DNA of 64,000 nt, from assembly GCA_030407315.1 (NCBI GenBank), contig JALQPE010000044.1, forward strand, positions 29,157-93,156, written 5' to 3'. The DNA comes from Asparagopsis taxiformis. Taxonomy: Eukaryota; Rhodophyta; Florideophyceae; Bonnemaisoniales; Bonnemaisoniaceae. The notes beneath the pieces were generated by a model, which saw nothing but the letters and a program-made list of their open reading frames with translations, searched no databases and was not told where the DNA came from. The number at the start of each line of letters is the position of its first letter. The first letter of the stretch is position 1. Positions 21,225-32,500 of the stretch are shown here, in pieces. A program made the position numbers and the translations under genes.

Positions 21225-21690
21225 TTTGCACGAGTGTATTTGTGCAGATGGCTTGTGGGTGGTCGTGAACCGGTGACGAAGTCGACACGTGCGTAGCTGC
21301 GCAAATAGCTCGTCGGTGGTCGTGAAACCGGTGACAAGGTCGACAGCTGTCCCTCTCTGAAGCCGGGTTGAGCCAGAATTCACTAGACGCGTTCCCACCT
21401 TTGCTAGTTGCCGGGTCGAGATGGATAAGATTCCAGGGTTACCTTTCGTCCTCGGTCGTGCGAGTAGTGACAACATCGACACGTGTGTAGCTGTGCAAAT
21501 GGCTTGTCGGTGGTAGTGAAACCGGTGACGAGGTTCACACGTGTGTGGGCGTGCAGCTGGCTCCAGGGTAGTTGTGAAGCCGGTGACGAGGTGCACACGT
21601 GTGTAGCTGTGAGAATGGCTTGTCGGTGGTCGTGAAACAGGTGACGATGTCGAAATGTGTGTAGTTCGTGCGCAGTCGTGAAGCCGGTGA
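21225..21690. repeat. ~58-bp degenerate tandem repeat
   Basis: The phrase gtgaa(a/g)ccggtgac recurs at 21265, 21322, 21516, 21574, 21632 and 21677. Spacing of 57-58 bp holds for the clean neighbours. It alternates with 'cacgtgtgtagctgtgcaaatggcttgtcggtgg'-like segments. The middle (21350-21470) is unrelated. Minus-strand peptides rich in HRFHYH and TATHV are repeat translations, not genes. Confidence 0.7.
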
Positions 21691-21724
21691 GCGCCATGTG
21701 TTCACTACGGTGTTGAAAAGGGGG

Positions 21725-22060
21725 CCTCAGACAGTACTGCGAGACAGTGATTTTTACTGTCTGAGACAGTAAAAATCACTATGCGGCAAATGAAAATTAA
21801 TGCCACACTTGGAGACAGTGATTTGCACTGTCTGGCAGACAGTACGGAACACTGTCTGCAGACAGTAAAAAACACTGTCTCACAGTACTGTCTGAGGCAG
21901 TGAATGGAGACAGTAAAAATTAATGATTTATTCAATAGTTGGATATGATGTAATTTACTGTACTGGGCAGTGTTGGCGGATAGTGTTTTGTATTGGCCAA
22001 GGCAACATGGCCGGATAGTGAAATACGCTGCCTGGGACAATAGATGGAACCAACACGGTG
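21725..22060. repeat. GACAGT/ACTGTC palindromic patch
   Basis: Short inverted repeats of the form GACAGTnATTTnnACTGTC and CTGTCTCAGACAG recur between about 21725 and 21920, then become sparse. They share the GACAGT word with the 35-bp array directly after and with the array at 48520-48880. Confidence 0.65.
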
Positions 22061-22733
22061 CACTGTCCTGGGCAGTACCTGGAGACAGTGATTTTCACTG
22101 TCCTGGGCAGTACCTGGAGACAGTGATTTTCACTGTCCTGGGCAGTACCTGGAGACAGTGATTTTCACTGTCCTGGGCAATACCTGGAGACAGTGATTTT
22201 CACTGTCCTGGGCAGTACCTGGAGACAGTGATTTTCACTGTCCTGGGCAGTACCTGTAGACAGTACTTTGTGCTGCCCTGGGCAGTACCTGTAGACAGTA
22301 CTTTGTGCTGCCCTGGGCAGCACCTGTAGACAGTACTTTTTGCTGCCCTGGGCAGCACCTGTAGACAGTACTTTGTGCTGCCCTGGGCAGCACCTGTAGA
22401 CAGTACTTTGTGCTGCCCTGGGCAGCACCTGTAGACAGTACTTTGTGCTGCCCTGGGCAGCACCTGTAGACAGTACTTTGTGCTGCCCTGGGCAGCACCT
22501 GTAGACAGTATTTCGTGCTGCCCTGGGCAGCACCTGTAGACAGTATTTCGTGCTGCCCTGGGCAGCACCTGTAGACAGTACTTTGTGCTGCCCTGGGCAG
22601 CACCTGTAGACAGTATTTCGTGCTGCCCTGGGCAGCACCTGGAGACAGTATTTCGTGCTGCCCTGGGCAGCACCTGGAGACAGTATTTCGTGCTGCCCTG
22701 GGCAGCACCTGGAGACAGTAAAAGTAGTGTCCT
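22061..22733. repeat. 35-bp tandem array, 19 copies
   Basis: CAG(T/C)ACCTG occurs every 35 bp from 22073 to 22703 (18 exact intervals). The first copies carry GACAGTGATTTTCACTGTC. The later ones carry GACAGTACTTTGTGCTGCC or GACAGTATTTCGTGCTGCC. The array therefore changes variant from left to right in blocks, as expected from local amplification. Since 35 is not a multiple of three and the unit lacks minus-strand stops, all three minus frames stay open. Confidence 0.92.
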
Positions 22734-24521
22734 GATATAGTAAAATTCGGTGTCTGGGAGTGGTGGATGAGATGGAGCGTCACGCTGTCGTGGGCATCTT
22801 TCTGGGGTAGAGGAAGGCAGTTCTAGCGCTATGAGGATGGGGCATGGACGGTATTCATATGGGAATGGACAGAATAGTACGGCTAGGAATTTTTATTTCG
22901 TAGTGACTATGAGCTAGCGAGAGGTATACGCGGTAGGATAGGTAGCAATCTAAGAGGGTGCGATATGGGAAGCTTCACTCTGGATTTGTTTATTTGCGCA
23001 GGCTACATTGAGAATAAACAATCCCTATGTTAAAAATGCTACTACAACTAACACTATTCCGACGAGTAAAACTAAAACTACTAGAAAAGTCTAGAAATCT
23101 ATCAACTGATTGAGCTGCATGAATAAGCTAGGAAATGAAGAGAAGAAGAAAAAATGATGTAGAGAAAGGAAACAAGTTAGTGACGTTGAATTGGAGAGGG
23201 AAATTGATGGTGATTAGGAGACTAACGTACCTTAACAAATACCATTGCATCCCAAATTGAGATATGTACTCACAGGCAGAAAAGAAAATTAGTGGAGAAG
23301 TGGTAAGAGAGAAAGATAAATGAAAGTAGAATTGGAACACTCACCGACTGGAAACCTGAGAAAGAGAAAACGAATAGAAAACTGGGTTAGTGGCGTGAGT
23401 TGTGGAAACGTACCATCATGGTTCATATCCGTCGGAGACAAAGCAACAACTTTGGCCTTGGGAGCCGTATTGATGATCTAAAACTTACGCTTTGGAAGCA
23501 GTTTAGATGATCTATACGGCTTCCACGGCCAGGGTTGTTGCTTTGCTTCCGACGGATATGAAGATGGAAACAGGGATCTCCAGAATCTGTTGTTTAAGTA
23601 GCACTCTGCGGGCGGAAATGACGTGTACTCTAACAATAGAGGGATGAATTTGAAACGGAGCGGTGCGATGGGAGGCCCAGAAAAACGATACCTAGGGTGC
23701 GAATTACGCTTTGAAGCACATGACCTGGCAGAACAGGCGCAAAATTATTGTATCTTCTACCGCCTTCTCTAGTCTATAATGACGTCATCACTACAGAAAT
23801 ATAGGAAAAACACTAGCATATCGGGCCTACTGGAAAGGGGGAGGCGAGGAGTAGGAAAAATGGCGCACTTTCCTGGACGAGGAGTCCGCGCTTCCAGTGA
23901 TGATTTGGACGGTATATATCGATGACGTCATTGCATGCTCTGAGCACACTTGGCAGGCAGTCAAAGCGGGCCACGTGGATGTGGGCGGCTAGGAAACAGC
24001 AGTGTGGGAGAAATTTTATAATTTTCATGTTGCAAGCGAGCAGTGAATCTGCATTGCAATATATAAATTTATGCTAATTTAAGATATCACACCGAGTACG
24101 ATTCAACGAGAGATTGTGCTTTCAACTTGTAAATAGGGCCGAAAATGGTAGAGTATACGAGTAGGAAGTACGTGTATGAGAAAATCAGATTCAGTATTAG
24201 TGCCTAGAGCATCACTGCGAAATAAACGGCCGTTTTCCGGAAATGGATACATCTTGGCTGGGTTTGTGGTTAGGGGATGCGATACAAGATAGCAAAACGA
24301 TGTTGAGTCCGGATGAAATAGCAATCAATGTGCATAAAGCAATGAGCATAGGGCAAAGCATTGTGGTGAACCAGTTCATTGGATCGAATGAAAGCCTGGA
24401 AAGGTTTCGTAACGGTTAAAAGTAGTAGTACTGTATTGAGATAGTAGTCATGTCATAGAAGTTTAGAGTTGTATTCTATGCAACAAAACTGAGCGAAGAA
24501 GAAAAGAACAAAAACATCAAG
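22734..24521. other. Gene-free interval before unit B
   Basis: No convincing coding sequence. It contains one long inverted repeat (listed separately) at about 23422-23562. The rest is AT-rich single-copy-looking DNA up to the transposase start at 24522. Confidence 0.45.
23422..23562. repeat. Inverted repeat with ~60-bp arms
   Basis: The left arm starts 'tcatatccgtcggagacaaa' and ends 'gatgatctaaa' at about 23483. The right arm (about 23502-23562) is its near reverse complement, from 'tttagatgatctatacggc' to 'gacggatatga'. A loop of about 18 bases separates them. The arms differ by scattered substitutions. This looks like a single foldback/MITE-type element, unrelated to the hairpin families next to the ParB genes. 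Confidence 0.75.
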
Positions 24522-27500
24522 ATGGCTCCGAGACGGACTCCTATTCGAAAGAAAACCACAAGTCGTAGGACAAAGGCGAGATTCGATTCACTCAATGTGG
24601 CCAGTCCCAGTAAACAGCTTCCTGGGAAACTGCAGGGAGAAATCCGCAGCAGTGATGCAGCCTGCATGAACAAAGAAATCCCGAGAGGTAATGAGCTACG
24701 ACGTGAGTGTACCACAGATGACCTATTGGAGTCCCCAATCCCTATGGGTGACACAATAGAAGGTTGTATTGATGTGTACAGCAACAACGATGAAGCTGGA
24801 AGTGACATCTACGTAGCATCGAGCACGCTAATGGAATCGGAAGAAGCAACCGGACGAGGTTCTGATTCCATTTCAACTGGAGGCCCGATAGACCGAAATG
24901 CTGGGGATGAAGCATGTGGTGATTTCAAGGCATTACTACAATGGCCTGCGATGTATGGGGCTCTTCAGCTGAGTGGAACTCAAAGAATGACAAGAGCCCA
25001 CTATGAAGGTACCCTGTTCGGAATGAATTTCCGCAGAGATCCAAGTGAGCACGTCCCGTCGGACTCTGTGATGCGACAGAAGATACTACCATTCTTGAGG
25101 AAACACTGCTATGCAAAGAGCTGTGACATCGAGTTTCCGATAGACCTTCGAAAGAGCGGAGCAAGAGCTGCACAGCATCGAGGTGCAGTAGGAACCCGTG
25201 GAACAACAGATGACAGAGACAATTGTGGAGGAATGGCGAAAGTTCGTATTGTACTCCCAAGCACATGGGCTCTGAAAGATGTCCAGACTCGACCAATCTT
25301 TGAATCATTCCGCAGTGATGCGAACAATCGAAGCTCAGAAGGAGAAAAATCAACCGCAGAGTGCAGCATTGAAGATTCGTTCATTGCAAAGTGCAGGAGG
25401 GGTGTTTTGAGCGACCCATTCGTTCGCACAGCAGTTGTTCCCATTGACAGCGATGGGAAAAAGGGTTTGAAGCACATTTATGTACCTGATGGAACAGCAA
25501 TTCGAATCCGATGTCATCCAGGAGCTCGTCAGGTTGCCGTCATCGAAAGAGCAAAAGGGTTCAGGAAGAATGACAGAGATGGTGGGAAACCGAAGAGGAG
25601 AAGAGTGGCGGTTACGTCGTTGTGGGAACTTCATGCTAGGACCATAGTTACCTATGAGGCTCGACACGACGGTGAGCATGATGTGCATGTCGAAAAATAT
25701 CTGCAGCCGCGAATGTCACATCTATTGGAATGGGAGAGGCAGCATGCTCTGCGAGCGATATCGCAATGTGTAATCGGAGCAGGAGCCAAGGGAAAAGGAA
25801 CACGAGCTGGGGACGTGATAACCGTTCTATTACCAATTGGAATGGAAGAGGGTGATATTGTTCCACACGTCGTATTGGTGAACAGGTATTTGAAAGAGCA
25901 GGTCGGAGAAGCATCCACCATGTTACTTTGCTTTTCACCGGGCGCGAGCTTTGCTGAAGCCAGAAACCCGCCCGATAGACTAGGAAGCCCCAACTATGAA
26001 GAAATTCGTGTTTCAGGGGTGTTCTCGGATGGTTTCGGAGACCACAGGTCGCAATGGCACCCAGCGTCTCCGCGAGAAGATGCACCATGTTGGGGAAAGC
26101 TGGAGGATGGTCGAAACTACTTTGTTTACCGATTTCTCCTTTACACGGATGACTTTGAACCATTCACAAGCAGGAAGGGAAGTTTTGGTGGATGCTATAT
26201 GTTACCTCTCAATCTACCGCCTCGGAAAAGGGGAAGCTACCAAGCGGTTCGAGTGATTGGTTTGCCACCTCCGGGAGTGTCCACAAATTGTGTATTGCGA
26301 TATATCGTTCAAGATATAGTGCGAGGAAGCACAGAGGGTTTCCCAACGAAAAATGCAGAGGGAGAAGATATTGTGGTATTTCTAGACCCAGTGGGGAGCA
26401 TTGGAGACTATCCTGCAGTTTCACATACCCTGGATGTTCTTGGACACACATCAAACTCTCCGTGCCACATCTGCAGTTTCCGCAAATATGACCTGAGCAG
26501 TACTGGTGGCACGAAGAATGCATACACTTCGGTAGTGAACGGGCAAACATCGACGCATGCCAGGAGCAAGTATCGGAATGCATCGACACGTAAGGATGCC
26601 ACAGAAACCCAGCTTCGCACTCTCGGACTGGCTGCAGAAGAAGGGGAAGATTTACCATTTCATGTCCTGAGCACTTCCTTGGAAGCAGTGCAGGAAGAAG
26701 TACCGAAGACGGAAAACGGAGTTTCAGTTGTCCCAGCAATTTTTGACCCGTACCGTTCCGCAGTGATAGCACCTGACCATCTATTGTCTGGACTGGCACA
26801 AGATGTACTGAACGCTTGTATTTCAGCTGCCAGCCCACGAATTCGAGAGGTAGCTGAATTGCAAATTCTGGGCGCTCTGAAGAAGTTCAGGATGGGAAGG
26901 CAGAACCGTTTATTTGGAACCAACAATCTGCTTTCCATGAACATGAGTGACATATTCAGTGTGCTTCTGATAGCACCTATGGCATTCGAAAACGCAGCTC
27001 GAATGATGGATGGGAAAGGGGAAGGTCATCGTGAAAAATTTGATGGGGCCGTCAAACTAGTAGTGATGTTTCAGAAGCTGGTTTCGTGTATTAGTTTCAT
27101 GCCCGTATGGTGGAAAGACGGTCCCCATGAAGTAGAGACGGCTGACGGAGAAGGTGGCAGGAATGAATACATTCTGGGAAGAACTGTAGACTACGTGGAG
27201 ACGTTGAATGAGTATTGTCGGAAAGTGAAGGGAGCAGGAGCACATTTGGACAAGCCTAATGTTCATCGTCTTGTCGAGTTTTGTGTTCATACGCTTCCTG
27301 CCTACGGCTCTGTGAAGCACGTGCAGGAGCTTATATTCGAACGGATGCATCAGCCGCTGAAGAAAGGTGTGAGAATGTCCAATCACCAAAGCGAACAGCT
27401 TTCAGCGCTGGAATTAGTTCTTGCGGATGACTGGCAGACGAGAGTGGCCATTGTTTTGCGCGAAATCGGCATGGAGCCACAACATTGGTCCTCGTCCGAA

Positions 27501-28325
27501 TGCTCTCAAATGGTCAACGTTCTTTCACAGGAGCTAGGGAGAGAAATAGATGTGGAAGACGAGGTAGTGAAAAACTGCTTCCAGGAACCGGTTCTCCAGC
27601 TTCTCTCCCAGCGTCGAGGAAAGATATTGTCGGCGGATGGTGAAATTGTGACGTGGAGAGGGCATGGAGGTATATCTATTGACGAGGTCAAGGAGTACAT
27701 GAATGGAAAATGTGATATGGCAGAGGGTGCTGTAGGTGTTTTCAAACGGTTCTTTACCGAAAGGTACGGAAGCGGAACAAGCGGGTGTGGAAAGTATGCC
27801 GAATGGGTGAGAAGAGTTTCTAGAAGCACTACGACAGAGTGGGGAAGGAAAACAGTGCAGAGGTCTGGCTCTCTAGAATCAGGAGCTATCATCCATGCTG
27901 TTTGCCCTGAACAGATGAAATGTGAGGATGGTGCAACTTCACAAGCGATTCTGTACCCGGCGTCTCGTCTCACATCAGAGATAATGCGGGGAAGAATTAA
28001 TTATGAACCGCGGTTTTTTATTGTTCTAGCGTTCTTTATCCTGAGGAACGAGAGTGCGAGAGATGAGCAAGGTACAGCTTATGGAGTTTGCCTGGGTTTG
28101 CAAAAAACTGATGAAGGAGTGTTCAAGGTCGAAGAGAGGCGACGAACAGTAATTGTGGAGATGAGTGAGGGAGTCACTGAGGTGTTTGGTATGCACTATT
28201 GCAATGGGAGTGTATGCGAATATGATGAGAACATGAGGGAGGTAAGGCACGGACCCGGACTGCTGGAGGGTGGAGAGATATATGCACTATGTAGGCGAGA
28301 CGGATTTCCACCGAGGGCTGCATGA
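24522..28325 (+). CDS. CACTA/Plavaka/KDZ-like DDE transposase, unit B
   Basis: A 1267-residue paralogue of the 6627 protein, alignable end to end. The basic start (MAPRRTPIRKKTTSRRTKARF) matches, as does the core: D543/D544 in YTDDFEPFTSRKGSFGG, D629 in GSIGDYPAVSHTLDV, CxxC in SPCHIC, and E940 in HVQELIFERMHQPLKK. Spacing between the proposed acidic residues (86 and 311) is the same as in unit A, which supports them as catalytic. Conservation is strongest through the core and weakest in the acidic N-terminal ~130 residues and at 1040-1130. It ends TGA and is followed by hairpin array B1 and a collinear ParB-2OG gene. Confidence 0.65.
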   Translation: MAPRRTPIRKKTTSRRTKARFDSLNVASPSKQLPGKLQGEIRSSDAACMNKEIPRGNELRRECTTDDLLESPIPMGDTIEGCIDVYSNNDEAGSDIYVASSTLMESEEATGRGSDSISTGGPIDRNAGDEACGDFKALLQWPAMYGALQLSGTQRMTRAHYEGTLFGMNFRRDPSEHVPSDSVMRQKILPFLRKHCYAKSCDIEFPIDLRKSGARAAQHRGAVGTRGTTDDRDNCGGMAKVRIVLPSTWALKDVQTRPIFESFRSDANNRSSEGEKSTAECSIEDSFIAKCRRGVLSDPFVRTAVVPIDSDGKKGLKHIYVPDGTAIRIRCHPGARQVAVIERAKGFRKNDRDGGKPKRRRVAVTSLWELHARTIVTYEARHDGEHDVHVEKYLQPRMSHLLEWERQHALRAISQCVIGAGAKGKGTRAGDVITVLLPIGMEEGDIVPHVVLVNRYLKEQVGEASTMLLCFSPGASFAEARNPPDRLGSPNYEEIRVSGVFSDGFGDHRSQWHPASPREDAPCWGKLEDGRNYFVYRFLLYTDDFEPFTSRKGSFGGCYMLPLNLPPRKRGSYQAVRVIGLPPPGVSTNCVLRYIVQDIVRGSTEGFPTKNAEGEDIVVFLDPVGSIGDYPAVSHTLDVLGHTSNSPCHICSFRKYDLSSTGGTKNAYTSVVNGQTSTHARSKYRNASTRKDATETQLRTLGLAAEEGEDLPFHVLSTSLEAVQEEVPKTENGVSVVPAIFDPYRSAVIAPDHLLSGLAQDVLNACISAASPRIREVAELQILGALKKFRMGRQNRLFGTNNLLSMNMSDIFSVLLIAPMAFENAARMMDGKGEGHREKFDGAVKLVVMFQKLVSCISFMPVWWKDGPHEVETADGEGGRNEYILGRTVDYVETLNEYCRKVKGAGAHLDKPNVHRLVEFCVHTLPAYGSVKHVQELIFERMHQPLKKGVRMSNHQSEQLSALELVLADDWQTRVAIVLREIGMEPQHWSSSECSQMVNVLSQELGREIDVEDEVVKNCFQEPVLQLLSQRRGKILSADGEIVTWRGHGGISIDEVKEYMNGKCDMAEGAVGVFKRFFTERYGSGTSGCGKYAEWVRRVSRSTTTEWGRKTVQRSGSLESGAIIHAVCPEQMKCEDGATSQAILYPASRLTSEIMRGRINYEPRFFIVLAFFILRNESARDEQGTAYGVCLGLQKTDEGVFKVEERRRTVIVEMSEGVTEVFGMHYCNGSVCEYDENMREVRHGPGLLEGGEIYALCRRDGFPPRAA

Positions 28326-28446
28326 TTTTTAGGGAAGAATAAAATGAATAACCAGATGCATCACATATGAATTGTACACTCTAGGGCGGTGGTGGATTGG
28401 TGCAAAGTAGTGGGGAGAGGATCTGAGAGGATGGAGGGAGGTATGC

Positions 28447-28848
28447 TTACAGCAAAGTCATCGTTACGATGACTTTGCTGTAAGAAAACGTTTCCATTAC
28501 AGTGGCCAAGAATGTTTTACCGGGTAAAAAAATCGTGGCAGCTGTAATGATTTGCTTTCTTACAGCAAAGTCATCGTAACGATGACTTTGCTGTAAGGAA
28601 CCGTTTCCTTGCAGTGGCCGAAGAATTTTTTACCGGGTAAAAAATCAGCAAGAAATTTTACCGGGTAAAAAAATTGTGGCCGCTGTAATGATTTGCTTTC
28701 TTACAGCAAAGTCATCGTTACGATGACTTTGCTGTAAGAAAACGTTTCATTACAGCGGCCACAATTTTTTACCCGGTAAAGAAATCATGGCTGCTGTAAT
28801 GTTTTCTTTTCTTACAGCAAAGTCATCGTAACGATGACTTTGCTGTAA
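28447..28848. repeat. Hairpin array B1: four 37-bp palindromes and intervening stems
   Basis: Perfect palindromes (half-site TTACAGCAAAGTCATCGT, one central base) occur at 28447-28483, 28560-28596, 28701-28737 and 28812-28848. The central bases are T, A, T, A. Between them are longer imperfect stems with ATTACAGyGGCC...GGCyGCTGTAAT arms, centred on TACCCGGTA or TACCGGGTA. A decayed fifth half-site follows at 28861. The array lies between the unit B transposase and ParB-2OG genes. Confidence 0.93.
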
Positions 28849-28870
28849 GAAAACGTTTCATTACAGCAAA

Positions 28871-29548
28871 TTCATCGATAGTTAAGGTTAAGTAACCAAC
28901 TTTAGGATGTCCAGAGGACCTGCTCGTTGTAAGGAATAAGGAATATTGATCAACTGACGAAGAGGAAGCATTTTGAATCGACTAGGGTAGGAACGCAATG
29001 AGATTTGGTATGCAAGAAAACTGAATCGCAGTAGTGAATAGGTAGTTGAAATGAATTCATATTGATGTTCTTTGGTGTATTGTCCATTGGAGCACATTGA
29101 AAACCATTTATATGATCACCGTTTAAATAGTCTATGAATCCTTTGCAGCCGAGTACGCCAATAGGAAGAAATTCAAGCAGTGGCCTGCACGGGAACCGTT
29201 CATTTGTGAGTAGCAAAAGTTAGTGTAGAAATGAATTTTTCAGACTTGTAGGAGAGGTGGATCGTAGTAAATGTATAAAACTCACGTAGAATCGATTGAT
29301 AGGAATCAATGGTACGGAAGAAGAAGCGAGGTGGAGAGTGTGGATGAAATAGGTTGTTGGAATATGAATGATAATTGACGTGGTGAGGTAAACGGGTTCG
29401 ATTGCATTATATGCGCTAGAGGTACATACTATTAGGTGTAGATTGATGGAAAGGGCTAAACGCTTTGTGGAGGTATCAGGATCAGGTAGAGTCAGAGGTG
29501 CTGAGCGGGTGCAGCGTAAGGTTCATCAGGACTGAACGTAGGTAGGGA
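28871..29548. other. Gene-free leader of the unit B ParB-2OG gene
   Basis: AT-rich, with no repeat or coding sequence that I can support. It presumably holds the promoter of the gene starting at 29549, but I see no definite element. Confidence 0.35.
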
Positions 29549-32500
29549 ATGTCTTGTCCGGACAGTATAAGAGAGGAAGCTGAGAGACGGGAAGCGCACT
29601 CGGAGGTACCACAATTGTGGATTTCATCGTCTACACAACATTTGAACAGAGAACCGATTGAACGAACTGAGATTGCAGGGATTACAATGGGAGACAATAG
29701 TATCATGAATACTACAGCGGAGAAGAGCAATTCTCCTTCTGCTGAAGAGAAAAGCATCACTATTGCTCAGTACAGCTCTTCTAAAGTGCAAGTTGATCCT
29801 CGCAAAGTGAAATTTCCGACAGTGACCTCCCGTTTGGTGCGACCGGGTCGTGTAAACGAACTGGCCAGCATTTTCATGGATAGAGGTTTCTCTACCACTG
29901 GAACTATGATTACAGTCTGCAAAATGGAAGATAACGAAGGAGACGAGTTTTACTGCATCGATGGCTCTCATCGCATAGCTGCTCTGCAACTATGCCTGGA
30001 GAAGTACTCAGGAAAGAACAGGGATTCCTTGGAATTGGTTTGGGTACAACAGTTGATTGCGCCGAACGGGCGTCTAATTTTCGATGCGCTGGAGGTTCTG
30101 AAACTGTCTCTCGAAGCCAATATACAAACTCACGATGTCGCTTCTGTGAGCATTGCCGACAATGTGTGTGCGGTCATAGAGTTTCTCAGGTTTTCCAACC
30201 AGATGGATCTTCCTGTTGTCCGGCTTATTCCTATTCTGAAAGAAGTGAGCTATATTCTGCCGTCCGACAGGAACCGTTCGGAGAACTCGTATAGGCAGTA
30301 CATCAACATTGCGAAGGGGTTCAATCGCACAGACAGCGTTGCTTTCGTGTACTGGAGCTCTATCCCTAGCGTTTACAATGCTTTGGATAGGAACAGAGAA
30401 ATCGAGGATGCAAGAACCGAGGGAAGAGATCCGGACTTTTCTCGAATTGACTCTGCCGATATGTACGGGTGCGTGCTCGATCTTGTCAATAACGCAATAT
30501 TCCGCAATGGCACGGACGGACGCGGGACGCGCGATAAGGAGTGGTTCCAGTGGTTTGTGCTCGAGATGACAGCGTCGTGGACAAGGATGAGGAGGAAGAG
30601 AGGACTTGTCAGAAATATCGGAAGCGGAAGTCCGTTCACGATGCGCACTTGGCTACTGGCTCTGTTGGCCATCTATGATATGGCAGAGGTCGTCCGCAAG
30701 TGGTTGAACTCTGCAACGATGGAGGAATTCGTGCGAACGGATTTGGCAGCAGAAAACGCGAAGGAGGTCGGGGATAATGATCATCGCATTGGAGAGCGCA
30801 TTGTATTCGTCCTTGTCGACTTTCATGACGACGTGGTAGACAGTAGCAGTCTGAGAACCAAGAACGGGATGTTTACAAACAGTTTTTACGACAAACTGGA
30901 ATATGCTACCGGGACAAAGGCAATGCAGGAGACGAAAGCGGAGGAGGAGAGGGAACGGAATCGCATGACCCCCGGAGAAATAGAAAAAGCACTTGTTGAT
31001 GGCGCCAAAGCAGAAGACGAAGAAGCACCTACTGCCGCAGAACAGGGAAATAATTCTACAGAGAAGGAAACTGTGGAAACTTCTGGTCCTGTTCAAGCAG
31101 AAGAAGGAGTATCTGCCGAAGCCCAAGCAGAGCAGGAAGTTTCTGCTGTTGTGGAGGAAGAACAGGAAATTACTCCAAATGTGGTGGCTGAAGAAGTGAT
31201 TCCTGCTGTCGCGACGAAAGCAATAGAAGAGGCACCTCTGAGCACCCCGAAAGAAGCAGAAGACCGTCCTGCCGCAGCAAAAGAGGGAGGACAGGAACGT
31301 CCTGCCACGCGTCTTGCAGCAGCTGAGAAGAGGGAAGCAGAACGTCTTGCTGTTCTCCAAAAAGAACAGGAACGTCTTTCAGCTTCAAGGGCAGAGCGGG
31401 AAAGTCGTGCCAGGGATAATTCGCCGGGAAGGATTGTCAGAGAAGATCTTCCTCAGGGAAGGAAACAAAGCGGCGATACGCAAAGTCTGGATATCAACTT
31501 GGACAATAGTGGTCGCATGGACATAGACACGCCTGGACAACAAGCTGGAGATGCGCAGAACCGCTCTGTGATATTGAAACTTCGAATCAGGACACCAGAA
31601 ACTTACAGCACTAGCCCGGCCGAAGTGGACAAGGAGAATTCGGGAAGAAGCAGGAGTTCTGGTGGAAGCGGCGATGAAAACGAGTCCAGGTTGGATAAGA
31701 AGCGAAGAAGGGAAGATACTAGCGCGAAGTTTTCTGAGCCCAATACGCCGGATGACAACATTGAGATTGGGCCTCCCCGGGAAAAGAAGAGTAGAGTCAA
31801 TGCAAGAGAACGAACGACTGGAGAAGAAGCACCACTCTTCACTGACGAGCAAGAAAACTCCCTTCCAGACCGCACATTCGCAGAGGACATACCTGAGAAG
31901 CTGCCTTTATGCGTTCCTTCCAACTCGAGAATGAAGTATTATATCACAGAAGAAGACATTGATACAATCCGGACGGAGATAATGGAAGCAGCTGCAGGCT
32001 ACTCTACTTTGGTATGTCCCCTCGGTTCTTGTGAAAGCCAACAATACTTCAGCTACCAGAGAAGAATGATCGACGAGCTTGGTTACGTGGTGTTGCAAGA
32101 CATTTTCTCTTCTACTACAGTGGGAGCAGCTACGCACGAGTTATTCACACAGATGGCCAGCACATTCCAAGGTACTACAAGTGGCTCAAGTGCAAGTCAG
32201 AAGAACCCGTGGAAACCACTTCGACCGAAAGACAGCACTGGTGTATTCAAGACGGACCGGAAAAGCATCTGCGATGACCTTGAGCAAGAAAGCGCGCGGC
32301 AGTACAGGAACAAGCTGATTCTGGAGCTAGGTAAGGCGATTTGTGCGGAGAACCTGAAGCTCGGGTTTGGAAGAGAAGAAGCGGTGGTCTTTCCAGAAAC
32401 GGGTCTTCGTCTGATTTTGACCGCAGAAGGTAGTCAGGAGCAACTTATGCATACCGATGTTCCCGTCCGTGAGGGAACTGGAACTGGTCCTCTCAACTCG

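Noticed and set aside
21016..21276. 86-codon Cys-rich frame that might be a secreted peptide
   Set aside because: There is no convincing signal peptide, and the 3' end runs into the 58-bp tandem repeat. Too weak to call.
22165..22783. Three overlapping minus-strand frames of 157-182 codons
   Set aside because: They are translations of the 35-bp array in its three phases with identical repeat peptides.
28447..28848. CRISPR-like regularly spaced repeats
   Set aside because: The repeats are palindromes with repeated, not unique, spacers, and there are no cas genes; the setting is eukaryotic.
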